From the NCBI GenBank assembly GCA_951812925.1, contig OX638370.1, positions 113,226,897 to 113,290,896 on the forward strand: 64,000 nucleotides of DNA. The letters are read 5' to 3'. Origin of the DNA: Calliopum simillimum (taxonomy: Eukaryota; Arthropoda; Insecta; Diptera; Lauxaniidae). Of this stretch, positions 20,969 through 31,242 are shown piece by piece. The notes beneath the pieces were generated by a model. The model ran no database searches, was not told the DNA's origin, and worked only from the letters and a program-made list of their open reading frames with translations. How positions within the stretch are numbered: the stretch's first letter is position 1; every line of letters starts with the position of its first letter. A program made the position numbers and the translations under genes.

Positions 20969-21956
20969 CTTTCTTAGGACGGCAGTATTCTATTTAAAAA
21001 AAAAAAAAAACAAGTAATTTGAGTTTAAAGCGCGTGGCAAAAGTAATGTCATACAAATTTTGTGCCATTATAATCGGTTATTTTACAAATATAATTTTTT
21101 TGACTTAATGCCATCAATTTCACACCATTAAGTAAATTTTTCGTGAAAATTAAGGCAAATTTTATTAATTTCTAACAAAATATCAGCCAATTCATGTTAT
21201 GACATTGACATTTGTCCCTTTATGTAGTTACTCCAATAACTACGTTGGTTTCGCAAATTTTGAAAAATGGAACTAACAAATGTTCAGTATAGTCCCAGCA
21301 TTTTCCGGTGTTCTACCGATTCCCAACCCAATTTTAATTAAATTTAAATAAAATCTTTCAAAACATATAAGAAATAAATAGATGTCAACAGCTATAGGGC
21401 TTTAGTGGTAAGAAATTAACACTTTATCGCTCAGTTTTATTTTTGGAGAAATAGGAATTGGATGTTGCTGATATAACTTTCATAAAAACCAGTATAAGTT
21501 GGAAACCGTTTTGACGAAACAACGTATGAAGTGATTTACGGCTGTTTTAGATTAATTTGACGGTTAATACATGATGTGACGTCAAATTAATCTGGAAATA
21601 GAAATAAATCACCTCATAAATCTATGGTGGAAACGCAGTATGGGTTGTTTTGTCAAAGGCCACAGATTTTTTTTATTCTTCTGTTCAAGTCGAATTTTAA
21701 CCGAAAAAAGCAAGTGTTCAGAAGGTAGATATTTCTGATATGACAGCGCTGAATCTTTTCGTGATGGCGCCATTAAGTTATTTTGTCGAAAGCTCTTTAT
21801 TACAAAAACTTTGTGTGAAATTTTGACATTTCCCATAAATTTTTTTTTTCGAACATTATTACCACTGTGCAAAGTACTGAAAAGTTCTTGTGAAGTGTTC
21901 GTGCAGTATATTTTTTGGAAGATTTACTAACTTATACGACTTAATTCGATTTCATC
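20969..21956. other. 5' flank of COX7C with a small palindrome
   Basis: Contains a palindrome at about 21526-21626 ('gaagtgatttacggctgttt' / 'agaaataaatcacctcat' with inner 'attaatttgacg' / 'cgtcaaattaat'). The 5' UTR and promoter of COX7C must lie towards 21956; no TATA box is evident. Confidence 0.4.
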
Positions 21957-22277
21957 ATGTTGGGACGCAACGCTCTTTTCGCACGTAACTTAGGCAAATC
22001 CATGGTCAGATATTCCTCCAACCATGGAGGTGTTCCCGGTGGGGTAAGTGTTCGGAGAAAAAAAACCCACTATAACATTTTAAGGTTACATAATGTGCAA
22101 GTTTGACAAAATGTAAATTTTTTGTACAATACTTAACTTGAAATTTTTATTTGTTTGCAGAACTTGCCATTTGAACTTGGAAACATCTATAAATTTACCG
22201 CGATGTTCGCCGCTTATTTCGGTATTGGTTTAGGTGCTCCATGGCTGGTGGTCAGACATCAATTCTTGAAGAAGTAA
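21957..22277 (+). CDS. COX7C: Cytochrome c oxidase subunit 7C
   Basis: Small nuclear-encoded subunit of respiratory complex IV, inner mitochondrial membrane. Exons 21957-22043 and 22161-22277 join in phase 0 (donor GGG|GTAAGT, acceptor TTTGCAG), giving 67 aa, the usual length. The first 20 residues are a basic presequence (MLGRNALFARNLGKSMVRYS). The SNHGGVPGGNLPF motif is the mature N-terminal signature. The single membrane helix covers about residues 42-60 (KFTAMFAAYFGIGLGAPWLV), and the C-terminus is RHQFLKK. All key family features are intact. It lies 800 bp upstream of a divergent paralogue with the same intron position. Confidence 0.95.
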
Positions 22278-22667
22278 AGTGTTAAAAATCTGAAAGTAAG
22301 TACTGGAAAGCAAATGGACTAAAATTAAGACTTCACTTTAGCAAAACCTTTTTTTTATATATAAGCCTAGTTTTATGTTTTTTAGACTAAATAATATGTA
22401 TGTAACTAAGAAGTGTCGCTCGAATTTTTTTTTCCAAGATTTAGCCAAATCCCAGACATTGCTTTTATAAAAACTGATATAAGTTGTGGACCTCCTGATG
22501 GGCTTTAGTTTCCTTTATTTTGTTTGTTTTTATAATAGTTACATGTTGCTCATTTAAGAAATATAATGGTCAAAATGAGGCAGAAAAATAACTTTCTGGT
22601 ATAAAAAAGAGATGAAATTGTTTTGGCAGATTTTTCACAGGGAAATATTTGCTTCTTTTTATAATGA

Positions 22668-22776
22668 GGGTATTCCTTAAAACATGTCAATGCAGTTGTA
22701 AAAATCAATACTAACTTTGACAGTTTTACGAGTTTACTAGGTTTTCGAGGCTTTTACACGTTTTAAGGAATGCCCT
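22668..22776. repeat. Small palindromic repeat, AAACGTGTAAA family
   Basis: One of four copies in the window (also 24644-24777, 25180-25292, 47200-47331). Termini 'gggtattccttaaaac' / 'gttttaaggaatgccc', inner segment 'tttgacagttttacgagttt'. About 110-130 bp, non-coding. Confidence 0.75.
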
Positions 22777-23074
22777 AAGTATCATCCGCGTCATTAAAAA
22801 AAACTTTGTGATAGTTTCCTTACGGAAAGTTTCTTTTCTCAGTAATAAGAAATGTCAAAATATTTGCGCCCCTTGCAAACCCGCATTTATAAACTTAAAA
22901 AAAAAAATTAATTTTCAATGCGCTCCTGATTCATTGCTACGAAAACCTTTCATTTTTGAAATTTGAATTTAATTTTTTCAATTTCGTGTAAAATATTTAA
23001 AGCGAACCGCACTCACAAAAAATATTAATTCTTCTTATTCTGAATAAATAAGTTAAAAGAATCCAATTTACATA

Positions 23075-23353
23075 ATGTTACGAAACCATGCTTCCATTTT
23101 GACGCGTAATCTTATTAATTCTATGGTCAGACCAAAATTTTATCATGGCGGCAATCCGGGTGATGTGAGTAGCGTTGTAAAAAAAGAAAAAAACTTTCGT
23201 AAGCTTTTATTTTTTCCTTGGAATTGATTTCAGAATTTCCCTATGGCTTTTGGCGCAGTTTACAAGATTACCGGCATTTTCTTAGCTTACTTCGGTATAC
23301 CATTGGGCGCACCATTTTTTGTAGTCTGGTATCAGTATATGAAAAACGCATAG
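23075..23353 (+). CDS. COX7C-like paralogue
   Basis: Exons 23075-23164 and 23234-23353 join in phase 0 (donor GAT|GTGAGT, acceptor TTTCAG), giving 69 aa. The intron interrupts the protein at the same place as in COX7C (before the NFP/NLP motif). Residues MVRPKFYHGGNPGDNFP and YKITGIFLAYFGIPLGAP align with COX7C, but identity is modest, and the C-terminus is WYQYMKNA where COX7C has RHQFLKK. The presequence is basic and the membrane helix is kept. A poly(A) signal AATAAA is at 23433-23438. Drosophila has a similar tandem, male-biased COX7C-like gene; whether this is the same paralogue is an inference. The frame is open, so it is probably functional. Confidence 0.88.
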
Positions 23354-23546
23354 ATGTGAACGTCAGTAATTAAATTTTGCAAAGCATTAAATAATAGAAA
23401 ATGATTAACATATTTTAATTAAATATTCATGTAATAAAATAAGTTCATGATGTGTTGGTAGAGAAAATTTTTTATTTTGGAGAAAAAACTAGTGGGTTAG
23501 CGGTCTTTCTTTTGCAAAAGACTATTTCAGAAATGTTAGTTAAGGG

Positions 23547-25173
23547 CAGGGGCGTGGAGAGAATATCCGGGCCCGGGGGGATTATATAAAGGGCCCCCTC
23601 CACTACTAGTTGTTTTTTATTCGATACTAACCCACAGGATGCCCAAGAGATATATGAAATGTGCAAAGTTGTGAAAAGTCAAAAAATAAGATTTCGGCGG
23701 GCCTTCGATCAATGCTTAAAAAATATACTAAAAAAAAGCAATTCATTTTAACTGCCCGTAACTTCGAGACTATTTGCTTTTTTCGGAGATGTCATTAAAT
23801 CAATCTTTGTAGAGAATAACTAGGCCAATATTATATTTTTAGGAGATTTCGGTCCAAATATTTAACTTGTCGCTGTTTTGGAACAAAAATAGCAATTTTT
23901 TGAGCAAATTTTCATGAAATGAATTAGAAAATGTAACTACTTGATAAATGTACCATTGTCACTAAATCTATTGAATTTAATGAAAATTTTCAATGAAATT
24001 TCATTAAATTTAATGAAACAACTTTTCAATTTCATTGAGCTTAATGAACTTTTTTGTAAATTTCAAATGGCGAAATATTTGTTCTGGAAAACATATGTTG
24101 TAGGAGGTTAAATGTAAATTAATTAAAAAAAAAATGTTAATTACAAAAAAAATTTTTAAGGTATGGATCTGGTCTCAAAGTACTGATTTTTGTCTTCAAA
24201 ATTAAAGGCACTTCAGGCTATCTGAGAAGTCATATGTGTTTCCTTATGTTTTTCTCTATGATTTTTGCTCTGACTGTCAAATTTTTATTGTTTTTCATTT
24301 ATTTTGTTGAAATTGTTTTCATTCTTTATTTATTAAACAACATTAAAAAATTTGAAAACTCATATGACTTCTCTTTTCAAATAGATTCAAATCTAATGCC
24401 AAAATAACTCATATGAGTTTTCTTCTGATAAATCATTTGTTTAATAAATTTACATTCACACTAACAGAGTTGCCATATTTGAGAACTCATAAGAGTTTCT
24501 GTATGACTTCTCAGATAGTCTGAAGTGGCTTTTAGCTATGAAATGGTCTTGTATAATTTTTCTTTCAACAAATAATATTTTCCTAAAGGCAGGATTCGGT
24601 ACCTTAAAGTTTTTAAGTTATGTAGCGAGTAAAATGATATTGAGGGGATTCCTGAAAACGTGTAAAAGCCTCGAAAACCTCGTAAACTCGTAAAAGTTGT
24701 CAAAATCAATACAAAATTTGACAGTTTTACGAGTTTACGAGGTTTTCGAGGCTTTTACACGTTTTCAGGAATCGCCTTATTAATTTAATTTTTTATATAG
24801 TTGAGAGTAAAAATGGGCGTTTGCTCGAGTTTTATTCAAAAATTCTACTCTTAAGTAAAAATATGGAAAATATTGTATAAGTGAAGTGTTTAGAATGAAA
24901 ATAAGCAAAAAAATTTATTAGATTTGTCCAAAAATGTATAATCTTTGGTTTTTTCTCGTTAAAAAAAAAAAAAAATAATAATTGTGCGGGCCCGGGTTTT
25001 TCTCAAGTGCTTGTTTCGTGTTCGTCGGTTGGGCTCGTTTCCTCTAGTTGAGCGTAAATATACTATAAATTTTATTAGTAAAGATATTCTTTCTGCTTAA
25101 ATCCGAGCCCTCCAAAAAACTCCGGGCCCGGAGGAATCCTCCCCTTACCCCGCCCCCCTTCTCGTCAGGCCTG
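23547..25173. mobile_element. Non-autonomous hAT-like element, copy 1
   Basis: Starts CAGGGGCGTGGAG and ends CTCGTCAGGCCTG; both termini begin CAGG when read inward. It is flanked by an 8-bp duplication GTTAAGGG (23539-23546) / GTTAAAGG (25174-25181), the hAT target-site length. GC-rich subterminal blocks 'ccgggcccgg' lie at both ends. It has no transposase frame. It contains a nested palindromic repeat at 24644-24777 that copy 2 lacks. Copy 2 is at 48368-50267. Confidence 0.85.
24644..24777. repeat. AAACGTGTAAA-family palindrome nested in hAT copy 1
   Basis: Nearly perfect palindrome: 'gattcctgaaaacgtgtaaa' against 'tttacacgttttcaggaatc', with arms including 'gcctcgaaaacctcgtaaac'. Absent from the equivalent position of hAT copy 2 (near 49720), so it is a later insertion. 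Confidence 0.85.
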
Positions 25174-25179
25174 GTTAAA

Positions 25180-25292
25180 GGTATTCCTCAAAACGTGTAA
25201 ATGCCTCGAAAACCTCGTAATAGTTGCCAAAATCAATACGAACTTTAACAGTTTTACGTTTCCAAGACATTTACACGTTTTGAGGAATACCC
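25180..25292. repeat. AAACGTGTAAA-family palindrome beside hAT copy 1
   Basis: 'ggtattcctcaaaacgtgta' on the left pairs with 'acacgttttgaggaatacc' on the right. It overlaps the hAT target duplication by two bases. Confidence 0.8.
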
Positions 25293-25441
25293 TCATTTAC
25301 TTTTGGTGGCACATATAATTCAATTTCCTACAGGTATATTTTTGAGGCAAATTTTTGACAAAACCGAACACTTTACATATCTTTAGACTAAATGCTTCCG
25401 AAATTTAACTCCCCCCTTCCTTCTTTTTGCTATTGAATTAT
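25293..25441. other. Short unassigned spacer
   Basis: AT-rich spacer between the MITE and the Tc1-derived palindrome. Nothing recognised. Confidence 0.4.
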
Positions 25442-27053
25442 AAAATCGATTCTTTATTATAATCGTGCAGTAAATCTTTTTTAAATTTAAAACACTGTAT
25501 CTTTAAAACTAATACAAATATTATCATGTCTATTGTTAATAATAAGTAAAAGAAAATCCACATAATTTGATTCCGAGAGGCTTAAGGCGGAAAAAACCGA
25601 CCGAGCAGGAGAAATTGAAGTCTTATTTCGTGCAGATGCTTATTTTCCCTTTGGAGCCAGCGTATCGCCTTATTTAATGAGAATTTCTTTTTCTATGTTC
25701 TCTGTGGGGTATTCTCAACCAGATGCAGGCAATTTTTAGTTTGATCATGTACATGTGAGGGTAAAAAAGTGCATTTTGCAGAAATGGCTCGTCCAGCAAA
25801 GAAAATCGGTGATAACTCATTTTAAGAACGTCCAATCTATGCGCTAAGCTTCTTAATATGTTAGTTTGAGTCCCACCAACAATGCAAAGCATAATTGAAA
25901 GCTTCGTTCATGCAAATCGGGTACAAAATTAGGGTAAAAGTGCGTCAAACAACAATTTTAATCCGCCTGACGATTCATTTATGGTCCACAAAATCAGTAC
26001 TAACCCACATTATTGGCTCCAAAAACCGTCTGGGGTATACATCAAGAACTAAGTAACTCTTACAGTGCAAAAACTGGCGGCTGCGTGTCCCGAGACCACA
26101 GCTTCAAAGCCCAAGTAGTCCTTCATAAGCAAAAAAAATTCAAAAAAGTCTACTTGGTTTAGCGATTCGGCTCAATATTACGTTTCTGCCATAAGTATGT
26201 CATGTCATCAGGTTCAAATATGTTAAATTTAGACTCGTCCATGATTATGACGTTGCTTTAAAAGTCCTAACCTTTGTGGGCGTGCTAATACTGAGCTCGA
26301 TATCAAAAATAATGTAGGCTATTCTGGCTTTTTTTGTTTATGAAGGGCTACTTGGGCTTTGAAGCTGTGGTCTCGGGACACGCAGCCGCCAGTTTTTGCA
26401 CTGTACGAGTTACTTAGTTCTTGATGTATACCCCAGACGGTTTTTGGAGCCAATAATGTGGGTTAGTATTGATTTTGTGGACCATAAATGAATCGTCAGG
26501 CGGATTAAAATTGTTGTTTGACGCACTTTTACCCTAATTTTGTACCCGATTTGCATGAACGAAGCTTTCAATTATGCTTTGCATTGTTGGTGGGACTCAA
26601 ACTAACATATTAAGAAGCTTAGCGCATAGATTGGACGTTCTTAAAATGAGTTATCACCGATTTTCTTTGCTGGACGAGCCATTTCTGCAAAATGCACTTT
26701 TTTACCCTCACATGTACATGATCAAACTAAAAATTGGCTGCATCTGGTTGAGAATACCCCACAGAGAACATAGAAAAAGAAATTCTCATTAAATAAGGCG
26801 ATACGCTGGCTCCAAAGGGAAAATAAGCATCTGCACGAAATAAGCTGTGACTTCAATTTCTCCTGCTCGGTCGGTTTTTTCCGCCTTAAGCCTCTCGGAA
26901 TCAAATTATGTGGATTTTCTTTTACTTATTATTAACAATAGACATGCCCGTCTAAGCCTGCATTTAAAATTTGATAATATTTGTATTAGTTTTAAAGATA
27001 CAGTGTTTTAAAGTTAAAAAAGAATTACAGCACGAAATAAGCTGTGAGCCACT
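25442..27053. mobile_element. Large Tc1/mariner-derived palindrome, about 680-bp arms
   Basis: The left arm (to about 26145) and right arm (from about 26328) are near-identical inverted copies, shown for example by the same 72-residue translation on opposite strands at 25674-25892 and 26574-26792. The right end reads CAGTGGCTCACAGC inward, a Tc1-like terminus; the left end is decayed. The 180-bp centre encodes a transposase scrap on the minus strand (VIIMDESKFNIF, the DES block with the first catalytic Asp). The right arm has a 22-bp insertion near 26943 relative to the left. Non-autonomous. Confidence 0.75.
26146..26300 (-). pseudogene. Tc1-type transposase fragment
   Basis: Minus-strand frame with NVIIMDESKFNIFEPDD followed by YLWQKRN, matching the SDESKFxLF ... 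YVWRRP region of Tc1-family transposases. Both flanking catalytic regions are missing because the palindromic arms replace them. Confidence 0.6.
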
Positions 27054-27851
27054 GTATATTTTTAAAATAAATTTTTAGTTTATTTTCAAATTTTTTTTTT
27101 TTTTTGACAATGTCTATTGTGACATAAATGCCACTTAAGCCGCCCTAACTATTTTAAGCGTCAAATGACCGGAGCTTAAGCGGCCCTTAAATTCAAATGA
27201 CTGTGAAAATGAAATTTGTAGTTAAACTACACTCAACAAATAAACTACGCTTAAGCTCACACTGTGAAATTGGGCCTAAATTTAATGAAACTTATTGAAA
27301 ATATTCATAAGTTTCATTAAATTCAATGAAATAAATTTTCCCTTTCGATAGATTTGTATAAAGAAATGTATAAGGGAAGAAAAAGATCAAAATTTTGAAC
27401 TCGCAATTAATGTTTGAACATTGTGAAACCTTTATAGGTCACAACTTAAATTCTTGCAATATCCGACACGATAATTGCTTATATGTATGATTATCTAAAT
27501 TTAATTTTTCTTATATTGATTTCCTTTTTTTTTCTTTTTTCAGATGTTTATGTTTTAGACAATTTGAGCCGTGTGCTATATTTCATTGAGAAATATTTTC
27601 ATTGAAATACTAATATGATAACTGATGTAAAATTCCTTTACAAATAAAATATTAACATTACAAAAATAAAAAAAAAAATGTATTTGTTTTTCATTTATAT
27701 TAAAATTTAAATATTAAACAAATTTTACATAGATCATTTTTTATATATAAAAAAGTACAAATTTAATAAATTATTTAATTCCGTATTTACATGCATGCAA
27801 ATAATATACATACAAATAATATCAACAGAGAGTACTAAGCACCACTTATCA
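27054..27851. other. Spacer and 3' flank of the seele gene
   Basis: AT-rich, with a short inverted stretch 'tttaatgaaacttattgaaa' / 'tttcattaaattcaatgaaa' near 27280-27335. No supported gene. Confidence 0.4.
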
Positions 27852-29529
27852 TCACAACTCATCCTTATCTTCATCAAATTGATAGTCATCTTGTATTGGC
27901 GCATCTTTACAGTATTTAGTTCGTTCCGAGCATATTCTAATATCCAAATCACTTTCAAGTTTTTCAGCTTGGAATGCATTTAAAAAGGCTTCTTCTTCAT
28001 CTTCAAGTACTTCCAGACACTGCAATTACAACAAAATATAGTATTTCTTAAATTGTTTTACTTGATCGTTTTAGATCGACATATGTTTTTGTTGTGGAGA
28101 AAGACACCGACAAACTAAAGTCAATCTCTATGGGTGGTCCGAGAAATTATCGGCGACGCCACCGATTATTATCTTTTTTCGAATTTTAAAAAATGAGTTG
28201 ATAGCGGGAAATTTTTGTTTAATCGATCAAGGAATTTTGTATGCTCGCACAATGTAAATCATGAGACCTGTTCCGTTTACTCGTGTGGTTTCAATTACTT
28301 TTTAGTTTGGAATCTTTATGGTGAGTCGAACGATAAAAAGTATCAGAATCTTTTTTATGGAGAATAAGATGTTCTACAAATAATATTGATTTGTATTTAC
28401 GAAAAAGTGTCCGTTTAGGATATATCCTATAAAATAAAATTTTTCGACTTTTTGCGGCTTTTTAAGAATATTTCCAAAACGGTTAAATTTTTTTTCTTTA
28501 TTTTAAGTAAAGTACAATAAGATAAGATATCTTTTATAGTACACTATAGCTAAACCTAATAAATTAAAGTGTTGAACACTTATTAAACAATTTTGAATTA
28601 ACAATAATAAAAGCAAGAGAAATAATTCAAATCAATAATGCAAATCAATATTATTTGTAGAACCTGTAACTCTCCAGAAAAGAGATTCAATACTGTTTAT
28701 GGTTCGACTCACCGTTTTTGTAAAAAGCATCCAAAAAGAAAAGTAATTGAAATCACTCGAATTTCGGAACAGGACTGTATATTCTTCTCAAAATCTTATT
28801 TTTATAGTGGCTCGAAGATATCGCTTTGCTTAAATCAGTAGATAACTTAGCAAAACCCATTAAATATAGCGCGAACTAAACTATAAGGTCTATAACGCAA
28901 TTCCAAATTAAATTTCTTATCATCTAAAATTATCAAATCATAAAGATACTTTTACTGCTTAATTAATTAATTTATGTTTGTACTTACGTAGTGCTCTAAA
29001 CTTTTATTCAAATCACCATCCTGCACGAAATCAACATTCGATGTTTCAGGATTCATTTTTCCATCAACAATCATTTTTAATAGTGCAAATCTTCCAGTCT
29101 TTTTGTAGGTTACACGTACGTAATCTTCCATTTTCTTGCCTAGAAAGAAAATAACAAAAATTACATAAAAACTTCCAGGTGATTGCTTAATTTCAATTTA
29201 CAAATATTCTCCATTAGCTCTGTGAGGTACATTTCCGATTTAACCAATTTCACTGTTTTGCTAACAGAGTTGCCCGAAGCATCTAAGCGAAAACCGCTGA
29301 CGTCAGCCACTTTGTTAGGATCCACTTTAGCGACTGCTTCTTCCATTTCTTGCACGGTGGCTTTGCAAACTTGGTTTTAAAATAAGAAAATTAATATGGA
29401 TTCTTTTTAATGGTAGTGAGAAAGACGCTCACCATGACATTTAACCTCCTGAGATGTAAATCCGAGCACCACTGTGGTCATGGCCAATAAAGAGGCAATA
29501 CATAAAAATACGGCTTTTGTGGAATTCAT
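27852..29529 (-). CDS. sel: Canopy/saposin-like ER protein, seele orthologue
   Basis: CDS exons 29529-29433, 29369-29202, 29139-28988 and 28019-27852 join in frame through GT-AG introns, giving 194 aa. Residues 1-23 are a signal peptide (hydrophobic core VFLCIASLLAMTTVVLG). The mature part has six cysteines in the Canopy/saposin B pattern: CHVC (31, 34), then Cys89, Cys140, Cys169 and Cys176. The C-terminus is the ER-retention signal KDEL. The segment VSGFRLDASGN and the GRFALLKMIVDGKMN block match the CNPY2/seele group. Drosophila seele acts in the secretory pathway in embryonic dorsoventral patterning; the role here is inferred. No break is seen. Intron 3 contains a palindrome (28262-28790). 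Confidence 0.93.
28262..28790. repeat. sel: Palindromic element in seele intron 3
   Basis: Inverted pairs: 'cctgttccgtttactcgtgt' / 'cactcgaatttcggaacagg', 'ggtttcaattacttt' / 'aaagtaattgaaatc', and 'atggtgagtcgaacga' / 'ggttcgactcaccgt'. The same phrases occur in the tandem array at 56628-57390 and at 63895-63990. Non-coding; the 67-aa ORF at 28638 is repeat translation. Confidence 0.7.
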
Positions 29530-29893
29530 TGTATTCTTGGCAATTTTTCTTCTCGTTTTCGTTGGCCCCGTTTACGTTTTTATCACAGTTGATTTTAGTG
29601 TCAGTTGCATTAAAAAAATTTTAATTCAACTAATCTGTACTTCTAATCTGGCTAAGGTTGTGCTTGCCAGCTAAATCGTAACGGACGGATTACACGTTTT
29701 ACACTCTGGTTGGTTATACACTGACATATCTTACGTGGAATTATTGTTATTATGTCAAAAATCAGGTAAGTTCGGTAAAGGCGCCCTTACACGAGCAATC
29801 TACTCATCAATTTTTAGTGATGCTATTAGAAGTACTTATTTGTATAATACTTGTTTATTTGTTTGTACAAAATAAGGTCCAAATTATTTCATC

Positions 29894-30822
29894 ATAGTCT
29901 AAGATCCGACAGTAAAAAAATGTATCGATCGAGTTTTTAGTTAAAATCTAGTTTTTACTTATATTTAGGAATGTATGTATGTATGTATTCTCCTTTAACT
30001 CCTAGGAGGAGCATAGGGCCAATATGAAATCTCTCCATTTGTCACGATCCCTTGCGATGACTTTGATCTCTTGCCACGATTTTCCCGATTCTTGGATTTC
30101 CTTTTCCAACGACCTTTTCCAGTTGGTTTTGGGTCTACCACGTCCTCTACTGCCTTGTGGATTCCACTCAAGGGCCTGGCGACAAACTTCGCTGTGTGGT
30201 TTCCGGAGAGTGTGACCAATCCATCCCCATTTGCGCAGCTTGATCTCGTTTGCTATAGCCTTCTGTTTGCATTTTTGATGTAGCTCGGCATTTGATACAG
30301 TGCAAGGCCACCAAGGAATGGGGGAATATATTTTTGCTGGGTTGCCTCTCGAAATGTGGCCGCAAGTATTATCAATTTGCGATAACTTATGAACCGTGAG
30401 TCTTACGGGGAAAAGTATCAAAATCTTTTTTATGAAGTTTTATGCTCTACATGTAATTTTCATTATTTGTTAAAAAAAAATTTACCGTTTAAGAATTATT
30501 TATTAAAAACCGATTTTTTTTACGCAGTAAACAATAAACGTAAAAAAAATTGGTTTTTGATATATAACTCCTAAACGGTAAATTTTTTTTTACATATAAT
30601 AAAAATTACTTGTAGAGCATATGACTCTCCATAAAAAAAATCTGAACACTTTTTCTCGTCCGACTCACAGTTCATAAGTTATCGCAATTTGATAATACTT
30701 GCGGCCACATTTCGAGAGGCAACCCAGCAAAAATATATTCCTCCATTCCTAAATATATGTAAAAACTAGATTTTAACTAAAAACTCGATCGATACGTTTT
30801 TTTACTGCCGGATCTCGTACTA
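29894..30822. mobile_element. Palindromic MITE A inside the 5' LTR
   Basis: The termini are TAGTCTAAGATCCGACAG (29894) and the complement of GATAGTACGAGATCCGGCAG (to 30822), with arms of about 300 bp including the 'gcaacccagcaaaaatatat' segment. A 3-bp TCA duplication flanks it (29891-29893, 30823-30825). It is interrupted by an RTE fragment at 29974-30313. Confidence 0.8.
29974..30313 (-). mobile_element. 5'-truncated RTE-type retrotransposon
   Basis: Minus-strand copy of the RTE 3' end: ISNAELHQ-like start, [39 protein letters not shown], then a (CATA)n tail at 29974-29988. Flanked by the 7-bp duplication AGGAATG (29967-29973 and 30314-30320). Inserted in the left arm of MITE A; the uninterrupted sequence survives in the right arm. 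The 139-aa ORF at 30002-30421 fuses this with MITE sequence and is not a gene. Confidence 0.88.
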
Positions 30823-30828
30823 TCATAT

Positions 30829-31084
30829 CGTCTGGTTAAAACTACAACTAGACATCTTCATTTTTCATGTTTTGAGAAAAAAGCGTTTTCGTTTTTTGAA
30901 ATTCGTTTTTTGTATGGAATTTTGCAGTTTTCTGCTTTTTATTCTTTTTATAAAATAAGGTGGAGACTACATTTCAAAAACCCGACTAGACTGGGGCATA
31001 GAGCCGTTTTTTCTTCATGTTTCTGTATACTTAACTTAAAACATCACTATATGTAGATGTCTAGTTGTAGTTTTAACCCGACGA
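30829..31084. mobile_element. MITE B inside the 5' LTR
   Basis: Inverted termini CGTCTGGTTAAAACTACAAC and its complement ending CCCGACG, about 29 bp, flanked by ATAT on each side. A second diverged copy is at 63086-63343. 256 bp, no ORF. Confidence 0.85.
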
Positions 31085-31224
31085 TATATGAAATAATTTT
31101 TTCAAATTAAAATATTCAGAAGTCACCGAAACACATTCTAATTTTTCTTAGTTATAAAATTAATAACTACTTCACAAGAATTCTAAACTGTCTATTGATT
31201 TACCCAACTAGTCAACTTATAACA

Positions 31225-31242
31225 GGTTATGGGCAACACAGA
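31225..31242 (+). promoter_or_regulatory. Primer binding site of the copia-like element
   Basis: Immediately after the 5' LTR the sequence reads GGTTATGGGCAACAC. The first ten bases resemble the initiator-tRNA-derived primer site used by Drosophila copia. The first gag-frame ATG (31229) overlaps this site. Confidence 0.6.

Larger units (their letters stand above)
29824..31224 (+). repeat. 5' LTR of the copia-like element, interrupted
   Basis: LTR sequence occupies 29824-29893 and resumes at about 30823-30828 and 31085-31224. It starts TATTAGAAG and ends TTATAACA. The rest is two nested MITEs. The preceding 5-bp GATGC (29819-29823) matches the 5 bp after the 3' LTR. Confidence 0.85.

Noticed and set aside
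25674..26792. Matching 72-aa ORFs on opposite strands
   Set aside because: They are the same arm of a palindrome read twice, with no Tc1 domain in that frame.
30002..30421. 139-aa ORF that looks like a longer RTE protein
   Set aside because: It crosses the MITE/RTE junction at 30313, so its N-terminal third is palindrome sequence.
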